Program-made: the position numbers and the translations under genes | Assembly (NCBI RefSeq): GCF_002018875.1 | Contig: NZ_MVOL01000019.1 | Coordinates: 44,993 to 108,992 of the forward strand | Direction: 5' to 3' | Length of the DNA stretch: 64,000 bases | Source: Pseudomonas sp. MF4836 | GTDB lineage: Bacteria; Pseudomonadota; Gammaproteobacteria; Pseudomonadales; Pseudomonadaceae | Shown here: positions 29,742 through 37,278 of the stretch, in pieces | How the letters are laid out: every line of letters starts with the position of its first letter | Position numbering within the stretch: position 1 is the first letter of the stretch | Notes under the pieces: generated by a model | What the model was told of the DNA's origin: nothing | The model's input: only the letters and a program-made list of their open reading frames with translations | The model's database searches: none

Positions 29742-29915
29742 TGCGGTTGACTCCCCTGGACCCGGCTCAAATGGCCGCGCTCTTGTTGTTACGAGCCTTT
29801 TCGTCCGGTGATCGTTCCCCGGTCCAAGGACATTAGCAGCGCATCCGGGCTGCCGCCACGCTGGTGGCGCTGCGACTTGTCGGCTAGCATCGCTGTTTTG
29901 CCAGGACCGCCGACC

Positions 29916-30728
29916 ATGAAAATCGTCTCGTTCAACATCAACGGGCTACGTGCCCGCCCTCATCAGCTGGCGGCGCTGATCGAGAAACACCAGCCGGATG
30001 TCATTGGCCTGCAGGAAACCAAAGTCTCGGACGAGCAGTTCCCCCTGGCTGATGTCCAGGCCCTGGGTTACCACGTGCATTATCACGGGCAGAAAGGCCA
30101 TTACGGTGTGGCCCTGCTCTCGCGCCAGGCGCCCCTGAGCCTGCACAAGGGGTTCGAAGGCGATGACGAAGAGGCCCAGCGGCGTTTTATCTGGGGCACC
30201 TTCGCCGACGCCGATGGCACCCCGGTGACCATCATGAACGGCTACTTCCCCCAGGGCGAAAGCCGCGACCATCCGACCAAATTCCCGGCCAAGCAGCGTT
30301 TCTACAACGACTTGCAACAGCTGCTGGAAAGCCGCTTCAGCAACGACCAGCCCTTGATCGTCATGGGCGATGTGAACATATCGCCGGAAGACTGCGACAT
30401 CGGCATCGGCCCGGAGAACATGAAGCGCTGGTTGAAAACCGGCAAGTGCAGCTTCCTGCCGGAAGAGCGCGAGTGGATGGCGCGCCTGAAGAACTGGGGC
30501 CTGGTGGACAGCTTCCGCCACCTCAACCCGGAGGTCAGCGACCGCTTCAGCTGGTTCGACTACCGCAGCCGCGGCTTTGAGGATGATCCCAAGCGCGGCC
30601 TGCGCATCGACCTGATCATGGCGTCCAACGGACTGCTGCCACGGGTCAAGGATGCTGGGGTCGACTACGAACTGCGCGGCATGGAAAAACCCTCCGACCA
30701 TGCGCCGATCTGGCTCGAACTGAGCTGA
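29916..30728 (+). CDS. xthA: Exodeoxyribonuclease III
   Basis: 270 residues from the ATG at 29916; an in-frame ATG at 29808 adds an unrelated 36-residue tail. Mg-dependent AP endonuclease and 3'-5' exonuclease for base-excision repair. Motifs: KIVSFNINGLRAR, E33-area GLQETKVSDEQFP, MGDVNISPEDCDIGI with the catalytic Asp and Asn, and the C-terminal SDHAPIWLEL with the catalytic His. A strong terminator follows. Confidence 0.96.
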   Translation: MKIVSFNINGLRARPHQLAALIEKHQPDVIGLQETKVSDEQFPLADVQALGYHVHYHGQKGHYGVALLSRQAPLSLHKGFEGDDEEAQRRFIWGTFADADGTPVTIMNGYFPQGESRDHPTKFPAKQRFYNDLQQLLESRFSNDQPLIVMGDVNISPEDCDIGIGPENMKRWLKTGKCSFLPEEREWMARLKNWGLVDSFRHLNPEVSDRFSWFDYRSRGFEDDPKRGLRIDLIMASNGLLPRVKDAGVDYELRGMEKPSDHAPIWLELS

Positions 30729-30751
30729 TTCACCGGATTTCGCCCAGGCAC

Positions 30752-30780
30752 AAAAAAGCCCATCGCAAGATGGGCTTTTT
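30752..30780. terminator. Bidirectional terminator after xthA
   Basis: GCCCATC (30758-30764), loop GCAA, GATGGGC (30769-30775), flanked by A6 and T5. Works for xthA on the plus strand and the YegP-like gene on the minus strand. Confidence 0.92.
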
Positions 30781-30787
30781 CATGAGG

Positions 30788-31114
30788 TCAGCGCAGCTCG
30801 ATATGCGGGGTGGTGCCAGCGGCCATGATGGCTTCGATGGCGATCTCGCGGGTCGGCTCCGAATCATAGAGGTGGCTGGCGATGATCACCTCCTGGCCGG
30901 CCTTGAGCTTGAAGTACGACTTGCCGCCTTGGGAAATCTTGCGCACATAGCGCTCGGCAGATGCGCAATGACGACGAAACAACGCAATGGCTGCTTCGGC
31001 AGTGTCTCGACACGGGTAGCGGTTGCTTTGCAGCAGGGTCTTGGCTTCCTTGGACTTCAACAGGAATCTGCATTCGCCACTGTCATACTGCTTCAGCTCG
31101 AACCAGGCACTCAT
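30788..31114 (-). CDS. DUF1508 (YegP-like) protein
   Basis: 108 residues from the ATG at 31114, with GGAG 7 bases upstream; the open frame extends upstream but without support. Two copies of the DUF1508 unit are visible: MSAWFELKQYDSGECRFLLKSKEAKTLLQSNRYPCRDTAEAAIALFRR and ERYVRKISQGGKSYFKLKAGQEVIIASHLYDSEPTREIAIEAIM. The family is small, cytoplasmic and of unclear function. Confidence 0.9.
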   Translation of the reverse strand: MSAWFELKQYDSGECRFLLKSKEAKTLLQSNRYPCRDTAEAAIALFRRHCASAERYVRKISQGGKSYFKLKAGQEVIIASHLYDSEPTREIAIEAIMAAGTTPHIELR

Positions 31115-31298
31115 TTCCAACTCCTTTGAACAACGAAATAGCAGCAACATGCTGCTGGGGAGCCTGTCGGGGATGCAGGCTTCGCAGCGCTTCCAATCCC
31201 CGCCAGACAAAGTTTTCGACTCTATCCATCCCCCCAAGGAAGGTCTTTAGGACATATCTGAAAGTCCGTCGGATCCTTCCCGAAACATCAGCCGCCGG

Positions 31299-31316
31299 CT
31301 GTCACATCCGCGTCAC
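31299..31316 (+). promoter_or_regulatory. Candidate PHO box upstream of the PstS-like/OmpA gene
   Basis: CTGTCACATCCGCGTCAC has two direct half-sites 11 bases apart, as in the PhoB site CTGTCAT-N4-CTGTCAT (6 of 7 and 4 of 7 matches). A weak -10 (TAATCT, 31327-31332) starts 10 bases downstream, the normal PhoB promoter geometry, and the ATG follows at 31368. Confidence 0.55.
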
Positions 31317-31367
31317 CTCCCTGACTTAATCTCGCCGCAACTCCCCTCCATAGAAGGCCGGTAGCGC

Positions 31368-32750
31368 ATGCCCCGCGTGTTGACAGTCAGTGAACGAGAT
31401 ATCTGGTGCCGGACCCTCAGCATGTTGCTGATCGGTTTTGCCTGCTACGCCCTGCCCTGGTCGGTGTTCGCCGCCCTGCCGCTGGGCAGCGACAACAGCA
31501 GCGTGCTGCGTATCCAGGGCTCCAACACCATTGGCGCCAAACTCGGCCCGGCCCTGGTCAAGGGCTTGCTGGAGGAACAAGGGCTGCACAAGGTGCGGAT
31601 CGAAGCCACGGGCAAGGACAACGAGCAGCGGGTGGTGGGCCAGACCAGCCAGGGCCGGCCCGTGCGGGTTGACGTCGCCGCCCACGGTTCCAGTACCGGG
31701 TTTGCCGCCCTGAAAAATGCCAGCGCCGACCTCGCCGCCGCCTCGCGCGCCATCAAGGACAGCGAACTGGTGGAGCTGGAAACCCTGGGCGACTTGAAAA
31801 GCCCGGGCGCCGAACAGGTGATCGCCATCGACGGCCTGGCAATCATCCTCAACCCCCACAACCCGCTGACCCAATTGAACACCGAGCAACTGGCGCGCGT
31901 GTTCAGTGGCGAGGTCAAGACCTGGGAAGAATTGGGGGGCGTCGGCGGCGCCATTCATTTATATGCCCGCGATGATCAATCCGGGACCTACGACACCTTC
32001 AAGGAGCTGGTACTCAGCCGGCGCGGCAAGGCCCTGGGCAGCGCCGCCAAACGCTTCGAGTCCAGCGAGCAATTGTCCGATGCGGTCAGCCAGGATCCCC
32101 AGGGCATCGGCTTTATCGGCCTGCCCTACGTGCGCCAGGCCAAGGCCGTGGCCATCGTCGACGGCGAGTCGCAAGCCATGCAGCCGCTCAACAGCCTGAT
32201 CGCCACCGAAGACTACCCACTGTCGCGGCGCCTGTATTTTTACCTGCCGCCCAATGGCCACAACCCCTGGGCCACGGCGCTGGTGGACTTCGCTCAAAGC
32301 GCCAGGGGCCAGGCCATCGTCGCCGCCAATGGTTTTGTCGCGCAGACGGTGCAAGCCATGAGCGTGACGGCCAGCCCGCAGATGCCCGAGGGCTACCAGG
32401 CCATCGCGCGCCAGGCGCAACGACTGACGGTCAACTTTCGCTTCGAGGAAGGCAGCGCCAGCCTGGACAACAAGGCACGCCAGGACCTGAACCGGGTGCT
32501 GGACTTTCTCAAGCAGCACGCCAAGCTCGATCGGCAGGTGACACTGGTGGGGTTTGGCGATGCCAAGAGCGATACCGCCCGCGCCGCGCTGCTGTCCAAG
32601 CTGCGGGCCATGGCAGTGCGCCGGGAACTGGTGAAAAGCGGAGTGGTACTGCGCGAGATCCAGGGATATGGCGCGCAGATGCCGGTGGCCGCCAACACGG
32701 CGGACGAGGGCCGGATCAAGAATCGCCGGGTTGAAGTCTGGGTCTACTGA
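31368..32750 (+). CDS. PstS-like periplasmic binding domain fused to an OmpA C-terminal domain
   Basis: 460 residues. Signal peptide (TLSMLLIGFACYALPWSVFA) ending near residue 35. A phosphate-binding-protein-like domain (about 44-310) starts VLRIQGSNTIGAKLGPALVKGLL and contains RDDQSGTYDTFKELV, the PstS ligand-loop pattern. The C-terminal domain (about 345-460; VNFRFEEGSASLDNKARQDLNRVLDFLK, RRVEVWVY) is OmpA-like and should bind peptidoglycan. It stands alone, with no transporter genes nearby. Tethering a ligand-binding domain to the cell wall suggests a sensing or scavenging role; this is inference. Confidence 0.88.
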   Translation: MPRVLTVSERDIWCRTLSMLLIGFACYALPWSVFAALPLGSDNSSVLRIQGSNTIGAKLGPALVKGLLEEQGLHKVRIEATGKDNEQRVVGQTSQGRPVRVDVAAHGSSTGFAALKNASADLAAASRAIKDSELVELETLGDLKSPGAEQVIAIDGLAIILNPHNPLTQLNTEQLARVFSGEVKTWEELGGVGGAIHLYARDDQSGTYDTFKELVLSRRGKALGSAAKRFESSEQLSDAVSQDPQGIGFIGLPYVRQAKAVAIVDGESQAMQPLNSLIATEDYPLSRRLYFYLPPNGHNPWATALVDFAQSARGQAIVAANGFVAQTVQAMSVTASPQMPEGYQAIARQAQRLTVNFRFEEGSASLDNKARQDLNRVLDFLKQHAKLDRQVTLVGFGDAKSDTARAALLSKLRAMAVRRELVKSGVVLREIQGYGAQMPVAANTADEGRIKNRRVEVWVY

Positions 32751-32802
32751 GGGCGGCAACCCGGCAGCGCGAGGCCAAACCAGCCCCGCGATGCCTGAGC
32801 GG

Positions 32803-34032
32803 TCAGTGGCTGCTGCGCAGCATCTCCTTGGGCACGTATTTGCCGATTTCAAACTTGCCGATCGCGGCGCGGTGCACTTCGTCCGGGCCGTCGGCCAGGC
32901 GCAGAGTGCGCTGCATGGCATACATATAGGCCAGCGGGAAATCATTGGAGACCCCGGCCCCGCCGTGGATCTGGATCGCCCGGTCGATCACCTTCAACGC
33001 CACGTTCGGCGCCACCACCTTGATTTGGGCGATTTCGCTTTTCGCCACCTTGTTGCCGACGGTGTCCATCATGTACGCCGCCTTGAGGGTCAGCAGGCGC
33101 GCCATGTCGATCTCCATCCGCGAATCGGCGATCTTGTCGATATTGCCCCCCAGGCGTGCCAGGGGTTTGCCGAACGCGGTGCGGCTTACCGCACGCTTGC
33201 ACATCAGTTCCAGGGCGCGCTCGGCCATACCGATCGAACGCATGCAGTGGTGGATGCGCCCCGGGCCCAGGCGACCCTGGGCGATCTCGAAGCCCCGGCC
33301 TTCACCCAGCAACACGTTCTCGTAAGGCACCCGCACATTGTCGAACAGCACTTCGGCGTGGCCGTGGGGCGCATCGTCGTAGCCGAACACCGGCAGCGGC
33401 CGCACGATCTTCACCCCCGGGGCATCCACCGGCACCAGGATCATCGAGTGCTGCTGGTGACGCGGCGCGTCCGGGTTGCTCAGGCCCATGAAGATCAGGA
33501 TCTTGCAGCGCGGGTCGCAGGCACCCGAGGTCCACCACTTCTTGCCGTTGATCACCCACTCGTCGCCATCACGCACAGCACGGGCGGCCATATTGGTGGC
33601 GTCGGATGAGGCCACATCCGGCTCGGTCATGGCAAAGGCCGAACGAATCTCGCCGCGCAGCAGTGGCTCAAGCCAGCGTTGCTTCTGTTCTTCGTTGGCG
33701 TAGCGCACCAGCACTTCCATGTTGCCGGTGTCCGGCGCCGAGCAGTTGAAGGGCTCGGGGCCCAGCAGCGAGCGGCCCATGATTTCCGCCAGGGGCGCGT
33801 ACTCAAGGTTGGTCAGGCCGGCGCCGAGTTCCGACTCGGGCAGAAACAGGTTCCACAAGCCCTCGGCCTTGGCCTTGCGCTTGAGCTCTTCCATGATCGC
33901 GGTCGGCTGCCAGCGGTCACCTTCGGCGACCTGGCGTTCGAACACCGCTTCAGCCGGGTAGACGTAAGCGTCCATGAACGCGGTGACGCGCTCACGCAGT
34001 TCCTGAACCTTGGGGGAGTAAGCGAAATCCAT
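32803..34032 (-). CDS. Acyl-CoA dehydrogenase, ACAD10/11-like
   Basis: 409 residues, cytoplasmic FAD enzyme. FAD/substrate motifs: AFAMTEPDVASSDATNMAARAVRDGDEWVINGKKWWTSGA (about 138-175) and RTAFGKPLARLGGNIDKIADSRMEIDMARLL. The C-terminal IQIHGGAGVSNDFPLAYMYAMQRTLRLADGPDEVH is typical of the ACAD10/11 group, which acts on longer or modified acyl chains. The start MDFAYSPKVQELRERV at 34032 fits the family. It is divergent from a LysR gene, which may control it. Confidence 0.9.
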   Translation of the reverse strand: MDFAYSPKVQELRERVTAFMDAYVYPAEAVFERQVAEGDRWQPTAIMEELKRKAKAEGLWNLFLPESELGAGLTNLEYAPLAEIMGRSLLGPEPFNCSAPDTGNMEVLVRYANEEQKQRWLEPLLRGEIRSAFAMTEPDVASSDATNMAARAVRDGDEWVINGKKWWTSGACDPRCKILIFMGLSNPDAPRHQQHSMILVPVDAPGVKIVRPLPVFGYDDAPHGHAEVLFDNVRVPYENVLLGEGRGFEIAQGRLGPGRIHHCMRSIGMAERALELMCKRAVSRTAFGKPLARLGGNIDKIADSRMEIDMARLLTLKAAYMMDTVGNKVAKSEIAQIKVVAPNVALKVIDRAIQIHGGAGVSNDFPLAYMYAMQRTLRLADGPDEVHRAAIGKFEIGKYVPKEMLRSSH

Positions 34033-34137
34033 GGGCAGCTACCTTCTTGAGGGAGGTGGTTGAGGGCATGGAATCGATGCTAGAACAGCTTACGAAAATT
34101 TACCTAGCCTATTCTCGGCGTGTATTAACATTCATCA

Positions 34138-34152
34138 CCGATATATGATCGG
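34138..34152. promoter_or_regulatory. Candidate LysR site between the dehydrogenase and LysR genes
   Basis: Inverted repeat CCGAT-ATATG-ATCGG in the 179-base divergent intergenic space. It fits the general LysR-site pattern of a short interrupted dyad. Confidence 0.45.
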
Positions 34153-34211
34153 CTGATCGGCAAGGCCCACCGGCCCTATCAGGACGCCCCCAACAATAAG
34201 AGTGCAGCGCC

Positions 34212-35147
34212 ATGAATCTGAGCAAGGTCGACCTCAACCTCTTTATCGTTTTCGACGCGATCTACACCGAAGCCAACCTCACCCGCGCCGGGCAAATCGT
34301 CGGCATCACCCAACCGGCGGTGTCCAACGCCCTGGCCCGCCTGCGCGAGACCTTCAACGACCCGTTGTTCGTGCGTACCGCCCAGGGCATGGTGCCGACG
34401 CCGATGGCGCAGAACATCATCGGCCCGGTGCGCAACGCCCTGTCGCTGCTGCGGGTGTCGGTCCAGGAAAGCCGCATCTTCAACCCGTTGCAGGCGGTCA
34501 AGACCTACCGCATCAGCATGACCGACCTCACCGAGGCGGTGATCCTGCCCCCGCTGTTCCAACGCCTGCGGCGCCTGGCGCCGACGGTGATCATCGAAAG
34601 CTTCCTGTCCAAGCGCCGGGAAACCACCAAGGAACTGGCCGCCGGCCGCCTGGATTTCGCGGTCGACGCCCCGCTCAACACCGACCCCCAGGTGCGCCAC
34701 GTCAAGCTGATGGAAGACCGCTACGTATGCGCCATGCGCAAGGGCCACCCCATGGCCGGCAAGGAAAAACTCAGCCTCGATGACTACCTGTCACTGACCC
34801 ACATTCATATTTCCAGCCGTCGCAGTGGCCTGGGTCATGTCGACCTGGCACTGGGCAAGATGGGGATCCAGCGCAAGATCGCCCTGCGCTCCCAGCATTA
34901 CCTGATGGCCTCCCAGGTGCTGCAGCAGACCGACATGGTCATGACCGTGCCGGAACGCTTTGCCCGGCGCCATGAACTGCACGCCTTCAATCTGCCGGTC
35001 AATGACGTGCCACCGGTGGAAACCCACCTCTACTGGCACGAAAGCACCGACCAGGACCCGGCCAACCGCTGGATGCGCGAGCAGATGATCGAGCTGTGCC
35101 AGCAGGTCACCGCCCACGAGAAGAAGCTGGACAAGCAGGCGGTCTGA
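34212..35147 (+). CDS. LysR-family transcriptional regulator
   Basis: 311 residues. N-terminal winged helix: LSKVDLNLFIVFDAIYTEANLTRAGQIVGITQPAVSNALARLRETFNDPLFVRTAQGMVPTP (about 3-66), close to the NahR/NodD branch of the family. The effector-binding domain spans about 95-300. It is divergent from the acyl-CoA dehydrogenase gene. AACAATAAGA about 12 bases upstream resembles a weak Hfq/Crc motif. The target and ligand are unknown. Confidence 0.9.
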   Translation: MNLSKVDLNLFIVFDAIYTEANLTRAGQIVGITQPAVSNALARLRETFNDPLFVRTAQGMVPTPMAQNIIGPVRNALSLLRVSVQESRIFNPLQAVKTYRISMTDLTEAVILPPLFQRLRRLAPTVIIESFLSKRRETTKELAAGRLDFAVDAPLNTDPQVRHVKLMEDRYVCAMRKGHPMAGKEKLSLDDYLSLTHIHISSRRSGLGHVDLALGKMGIQRKIALRSQHYLMASQVLQQTDMVMTVPERFARRHELHAFNLPVNDVPPVETHLYWHESTDQDPANRWMREQMIELCQQVTAHEKKLDKQAV

Positions 35148-35168
35148 GGGACGCAGCGGCTTTTTCGG

Positions 35169-35191
35169 CGGCAGGCCTGGCACGCCTGCCG
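35169..35191. terminator. Hairpin after the LysR gene
   Basis: CGGCAGGC (35169-35176) and GCCTGCCG (35184-35191) around CTGGCAC. A GC-rich 8-base stem without a T-run; could be a terminator or a REP-type element. Confidence 0.45.
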
Positions 35192-35204
35192 GCGAGAAGT
35201 CTGC

Positions 35205-35220
35205 TTGACGTATACGTCAA
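35205..35220. promoter_or_regulatory. LiuR operator upstream of liuR
   Basis: Perfect 16-base palindrome TTGACGTATACGTCAA, 43 bases before the liuR ATG. It shares its core with two sites upstream of liuA, which points to LiuR autoregulation. TTGACG may double as a -35 box. Confidence 0.8.
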
Positions 35221-35262
35221 CCAGGAATTAGCTTAGCGCCAAGACTTTTCTTGAGCGCCTCC

Positions 35263-35667
35263 ATGAGCAGCCAGACCTACAGCATCTCCGACCTCGCCCG
35301 CGAGCTCGACATCACCACCCGGGCGATCCGTTTCTATGAAGAACAAGGCCTGCTGGCCCCCGAGCGTCGGGGCCAGGAACGCATCTATTCGCCCCGGGAC
35401 AAAGTCAGCCTGAAGCTGATCTTGCGCGGCAAGCGCATCGGCTTTTCCCTGGCCGAATGCCGCGAGTTGATCGAACTCTACGACCCCAGCAGCGGCAATC
35501 AGAAACAACTGCACAGCATGCTGGCGAAAATCGCCGAACGCCGCGACCAGCTGGAACAGCAACTGCTGGATATCGAACAGATGAAACTGGAGCTCGATAC
35601 CGCCGAGGAGCGTTGCATCCAGGCCCTGGAGCAAACCATCGAGAACCAGAAGAACGCCGTCCAGTAA
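35263..35667 (+). CDS. liuR: MerR-family regulator of leucine/isovalerate catabolism
   Basis: 134 residues from the ATG at 35263; a TTG 12 bases earlier is less likely. MerR-type HTH: YSISDLARELDITTRAIRFYEEQGLLAPERRGQERIYSPRDKVSLKLILRGKRIGFSLAECRELI (about 5-70), followed by a dimerising coiled coil rich in Glu, Gln and Arg. The operator TTGACGTATACGTCAA lies upstream and related sites precede liuA. It is co-directional with liuE 73 bases downstream. Confidence 0.92.
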   Translation: MSSQTYSISDLARELDITTRAIRFYEEQGLLAPERRGQERIYSPRDKVSLKLILRGKRIGFSLAECRELIELYDPSSGNQKQLHSMLAKIAERRDQLEQQLLDIEQMKLELDTAEERCIQALEQTIENQKNAVQ

Positions 35668-35740
35668 CAGGCCCTTCGACCTGCCCCCGTGCAACGGGCC
35701 CGCGCGGCCCTACGCCATCCCTTATAAAAGGTGCACCTGA

Positions 35741-36640
35741 ATGTCACTCCCAAGCCATGTACGCCTGATTGAAGTCGGCCCTCGCGACGGCCTGCAAAAC
35801 GAAGCCCAGCCCATCAGCGTCGCGGCCAAGGTGCAGTTGGTGGACGCCCTGACCGCCGCCGGCGTCGGCTATATAGAAGTCGGCAGTTTCGTCTCGCCCA
35901 AATGGGTGCCGCAGATGGCCGGCTCGGCCGAAGTCTTTGCCCAGATCCAGCGCAAGCCGGGCGTGATCTACGGGGCCCTGGCGCCCAACCTGCGCGGATT
36001 TGAAGACGCCCTGGCGGCGGGGGTCAAAGAGGTGGCGGTGTTCGCGGCGGCCTCTGAAGCGTTTTCCCAACGCAATATCAATTGCTCCATCAGCGAGAGC
36101 CTGGAACGCTTCGTGCCCATCATGGACGCCGCCAAACAGCACGGCGTGAGCGTGCGCGGTTACGTGTCCTGCGTGCTCGGCTGCCCTTATGAAGGCGATG
36201 TGGCACCCGAGCAAGTGGCCCTGGTGGCCCGCGAGCTGTACGCCATGGGCTGCTACGAAGTGTCCTTGGGGGACACCATCGGCACCGGTACCGCTGGGGC
36301 TACCCGCCGGATGTTCGACGTGGTTGGCGCCGATGTACCGCGCGACAAGCTCGCAGGACACTTCCACGACACCTACGGCCAGGCCATGGCCAACATCTAC
36401 GCCAGCCTGCTTGAAGGCATCGCGGTGTTCGACAGCTCGATCGCCGGCCTCGGCGGCTGCCCCTACGCCAAGGGCGCCAGCGGCAACGTCGCCAGCGAAG
36501 ACGTGCTGTACCTGCTCAATGGCCTGGGCATCGAGACCGGCATCGACATGGAGCGCCTGATCCTGGCGGGTGAGCAGATCTGCACCGTGCTCGGTCGCGC
36601 CAGTGGCTCCCGCGTGGCCCGGGCGCGTAACGCCGGTTGA
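35741..36640 (+). CDS. liuE: Hydroxymethylglutaryl-CoA lyase
   Basis: 299 residues. TIM-barrel lyase that splits HMG-CoA into acetyl-CoA and acetoacetate, the last step of leucine breakdown. N-terminus HVRLIEVGPRDGLQNE carries metal and base residues; GLGGCPYAKGASGNVASED (about 233-252) is the family signature with the catalytic cysteine; HFHDTYGQAMAN is the metal-binding HxH segment. AAGGTG precedes the ATG. It lies directly after liuR and apart from liuABCD, unlike the single liuRABCDE run known in P. aeruginosa. Confidence 0.96.
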   Translation: MSLPSHVRLIEVGPRDGLQNEAQPISVAAKVQLVDALTAAGVGYIEVGSFVSPKWVPQMAGSAEVFAQIQRKPGVIYGALAPNLRGFEDALAAGVKEVAVFAAASEAFSQRNINCSISESLERFVPIMDAAKQHGVSVRGYVSCVLGCPYEGDVAPEQVALVARELYAMGCYEVSLGDTIGTGTAGATRRMFDVVGADVPRDKLAGHFHDTYGQAMANIYASLLEGIAVFDSSIAGLGGCPYAKGASGNVASEDVLYLLNGLGIETGIDMERLILAGEQICTVLGRASGSRVARARNAG

Positions 36641-36689
36641 GGGGCACGGTGTTACCGGCACCGATGGAGTGGGGCCGAAACGAGTAACA
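36627..36689. promoter_or_regulatory. Candidate activator half-sites upstream of the sRNA promoter
   Basis: GTAAC (36627-36631), TGTTAC (36650-36655) and GTAACA (36684-36689) lie 85-145 bases upstream of the -24 element. Such dyad halves would suit CbrB, the known activator of crcZ/crcY promoters, but the match to a CbrB site is not confirmed here. Confidence 0.4.
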
Positions 36690-36771
36690 CGGAAACAGTT
36701 TGTCGAATTTCCAGCGGCACAGTTCGCGCAACAAAATCTCAACCAATTGATTTTAAAGGGATTTAAAAAGT

Positions 36772-36787
36772 TGGCACAGCTTCTGCT
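36772..36787 (+). promoter_or_regulatory. Sigma-54 promoter of the CrcY-type sRNA
   Basis: TGGCACAGCTTCTGCT. GG and GC are separated by 10 bases, as required for a -24/-12 promoter. Transcription should start near 36798, at the beginning of the A-rich sRNA. Confidence 0.85.
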
Positions 36788-36797
36788 ATCTCTATTG

Positions 36798-37170
36798 CAT
36801 AACAAGAATAAAAAGCAGCAAACCTAATAAAAATAAGACGTAACGACTCTGACATAACAAAAACAACACGGCAGAGACGCAGCTAACAGATTTTTTTGGA
36901 GAAGGTGTGCTTTTCAGGGTGCTCTCAGGAGTAACCCGCAACCGGGCAGAGAACAATAAAACTACCTTCAGGTAGCTCCCGAACTGGTTGGATCGCTTGG
37001 CGAGAAAGTAGATCAGCGCTCAAAAAAATACGTTTGCTCTTGACCCCGGATGGGGGTCGCCAAAAACAGCAGTACGGGTAACGGTTACCAAAAACAACAA
37101 CAGACCGCCCCGCAATAATAAAAAAAGAGCACGCAACGACAAATTAAAGGGGAGCTTCGGCTCCCCTTTG
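36798..37170 (+). ncRNA. crcY: CrcZ/CrcY-family sRNA that sequesters Hfq/Crc
   Basis: About 370 bases, no supported ORF. At least five A-rich AAnAAnAA-type motifs are visible: 36801-36815, 36826-36838, 36856-36868, 36952-36962, 37090-37102 and 37114-37128. Between them sit small hairpins: CTACC-TTCA-GGTAG (36962-36975), GACCCC-GGATG-GGGGTC (37042-37058) and GGTAACGGTTACC (37077-37089). It ends in a UUCG terminator. CrcZ and CrcY titrate Hfq/Crc and so relieve catabolite repression; in P. putida crcY lies next to the HMG-CoA lyase gene, as here. That position is why I choose CrcY over CrcZ. Confidence 0.88.
37146..37169 (+). terminator. Terminator of the CrcY-type sRNA
   Basis: AAAGGGGAGC, loop TTCG, GCTCCCCTTT: a perfect 10-base stem with a UUCG loop. 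It may also serve the ligase transcript arriving from the other strand. Confidence 0.9.
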
Positions 37171-37278
37171 TGCTTTCCGCCATTGCGCTTTTTGCACCCT
37201 TCCCCCTTGGCATACCTGACTCCCCCCCGCTGCGCGCCGGCACCCGCGATAAAACCCTGCAGATGCCGGCCCCCGCCC

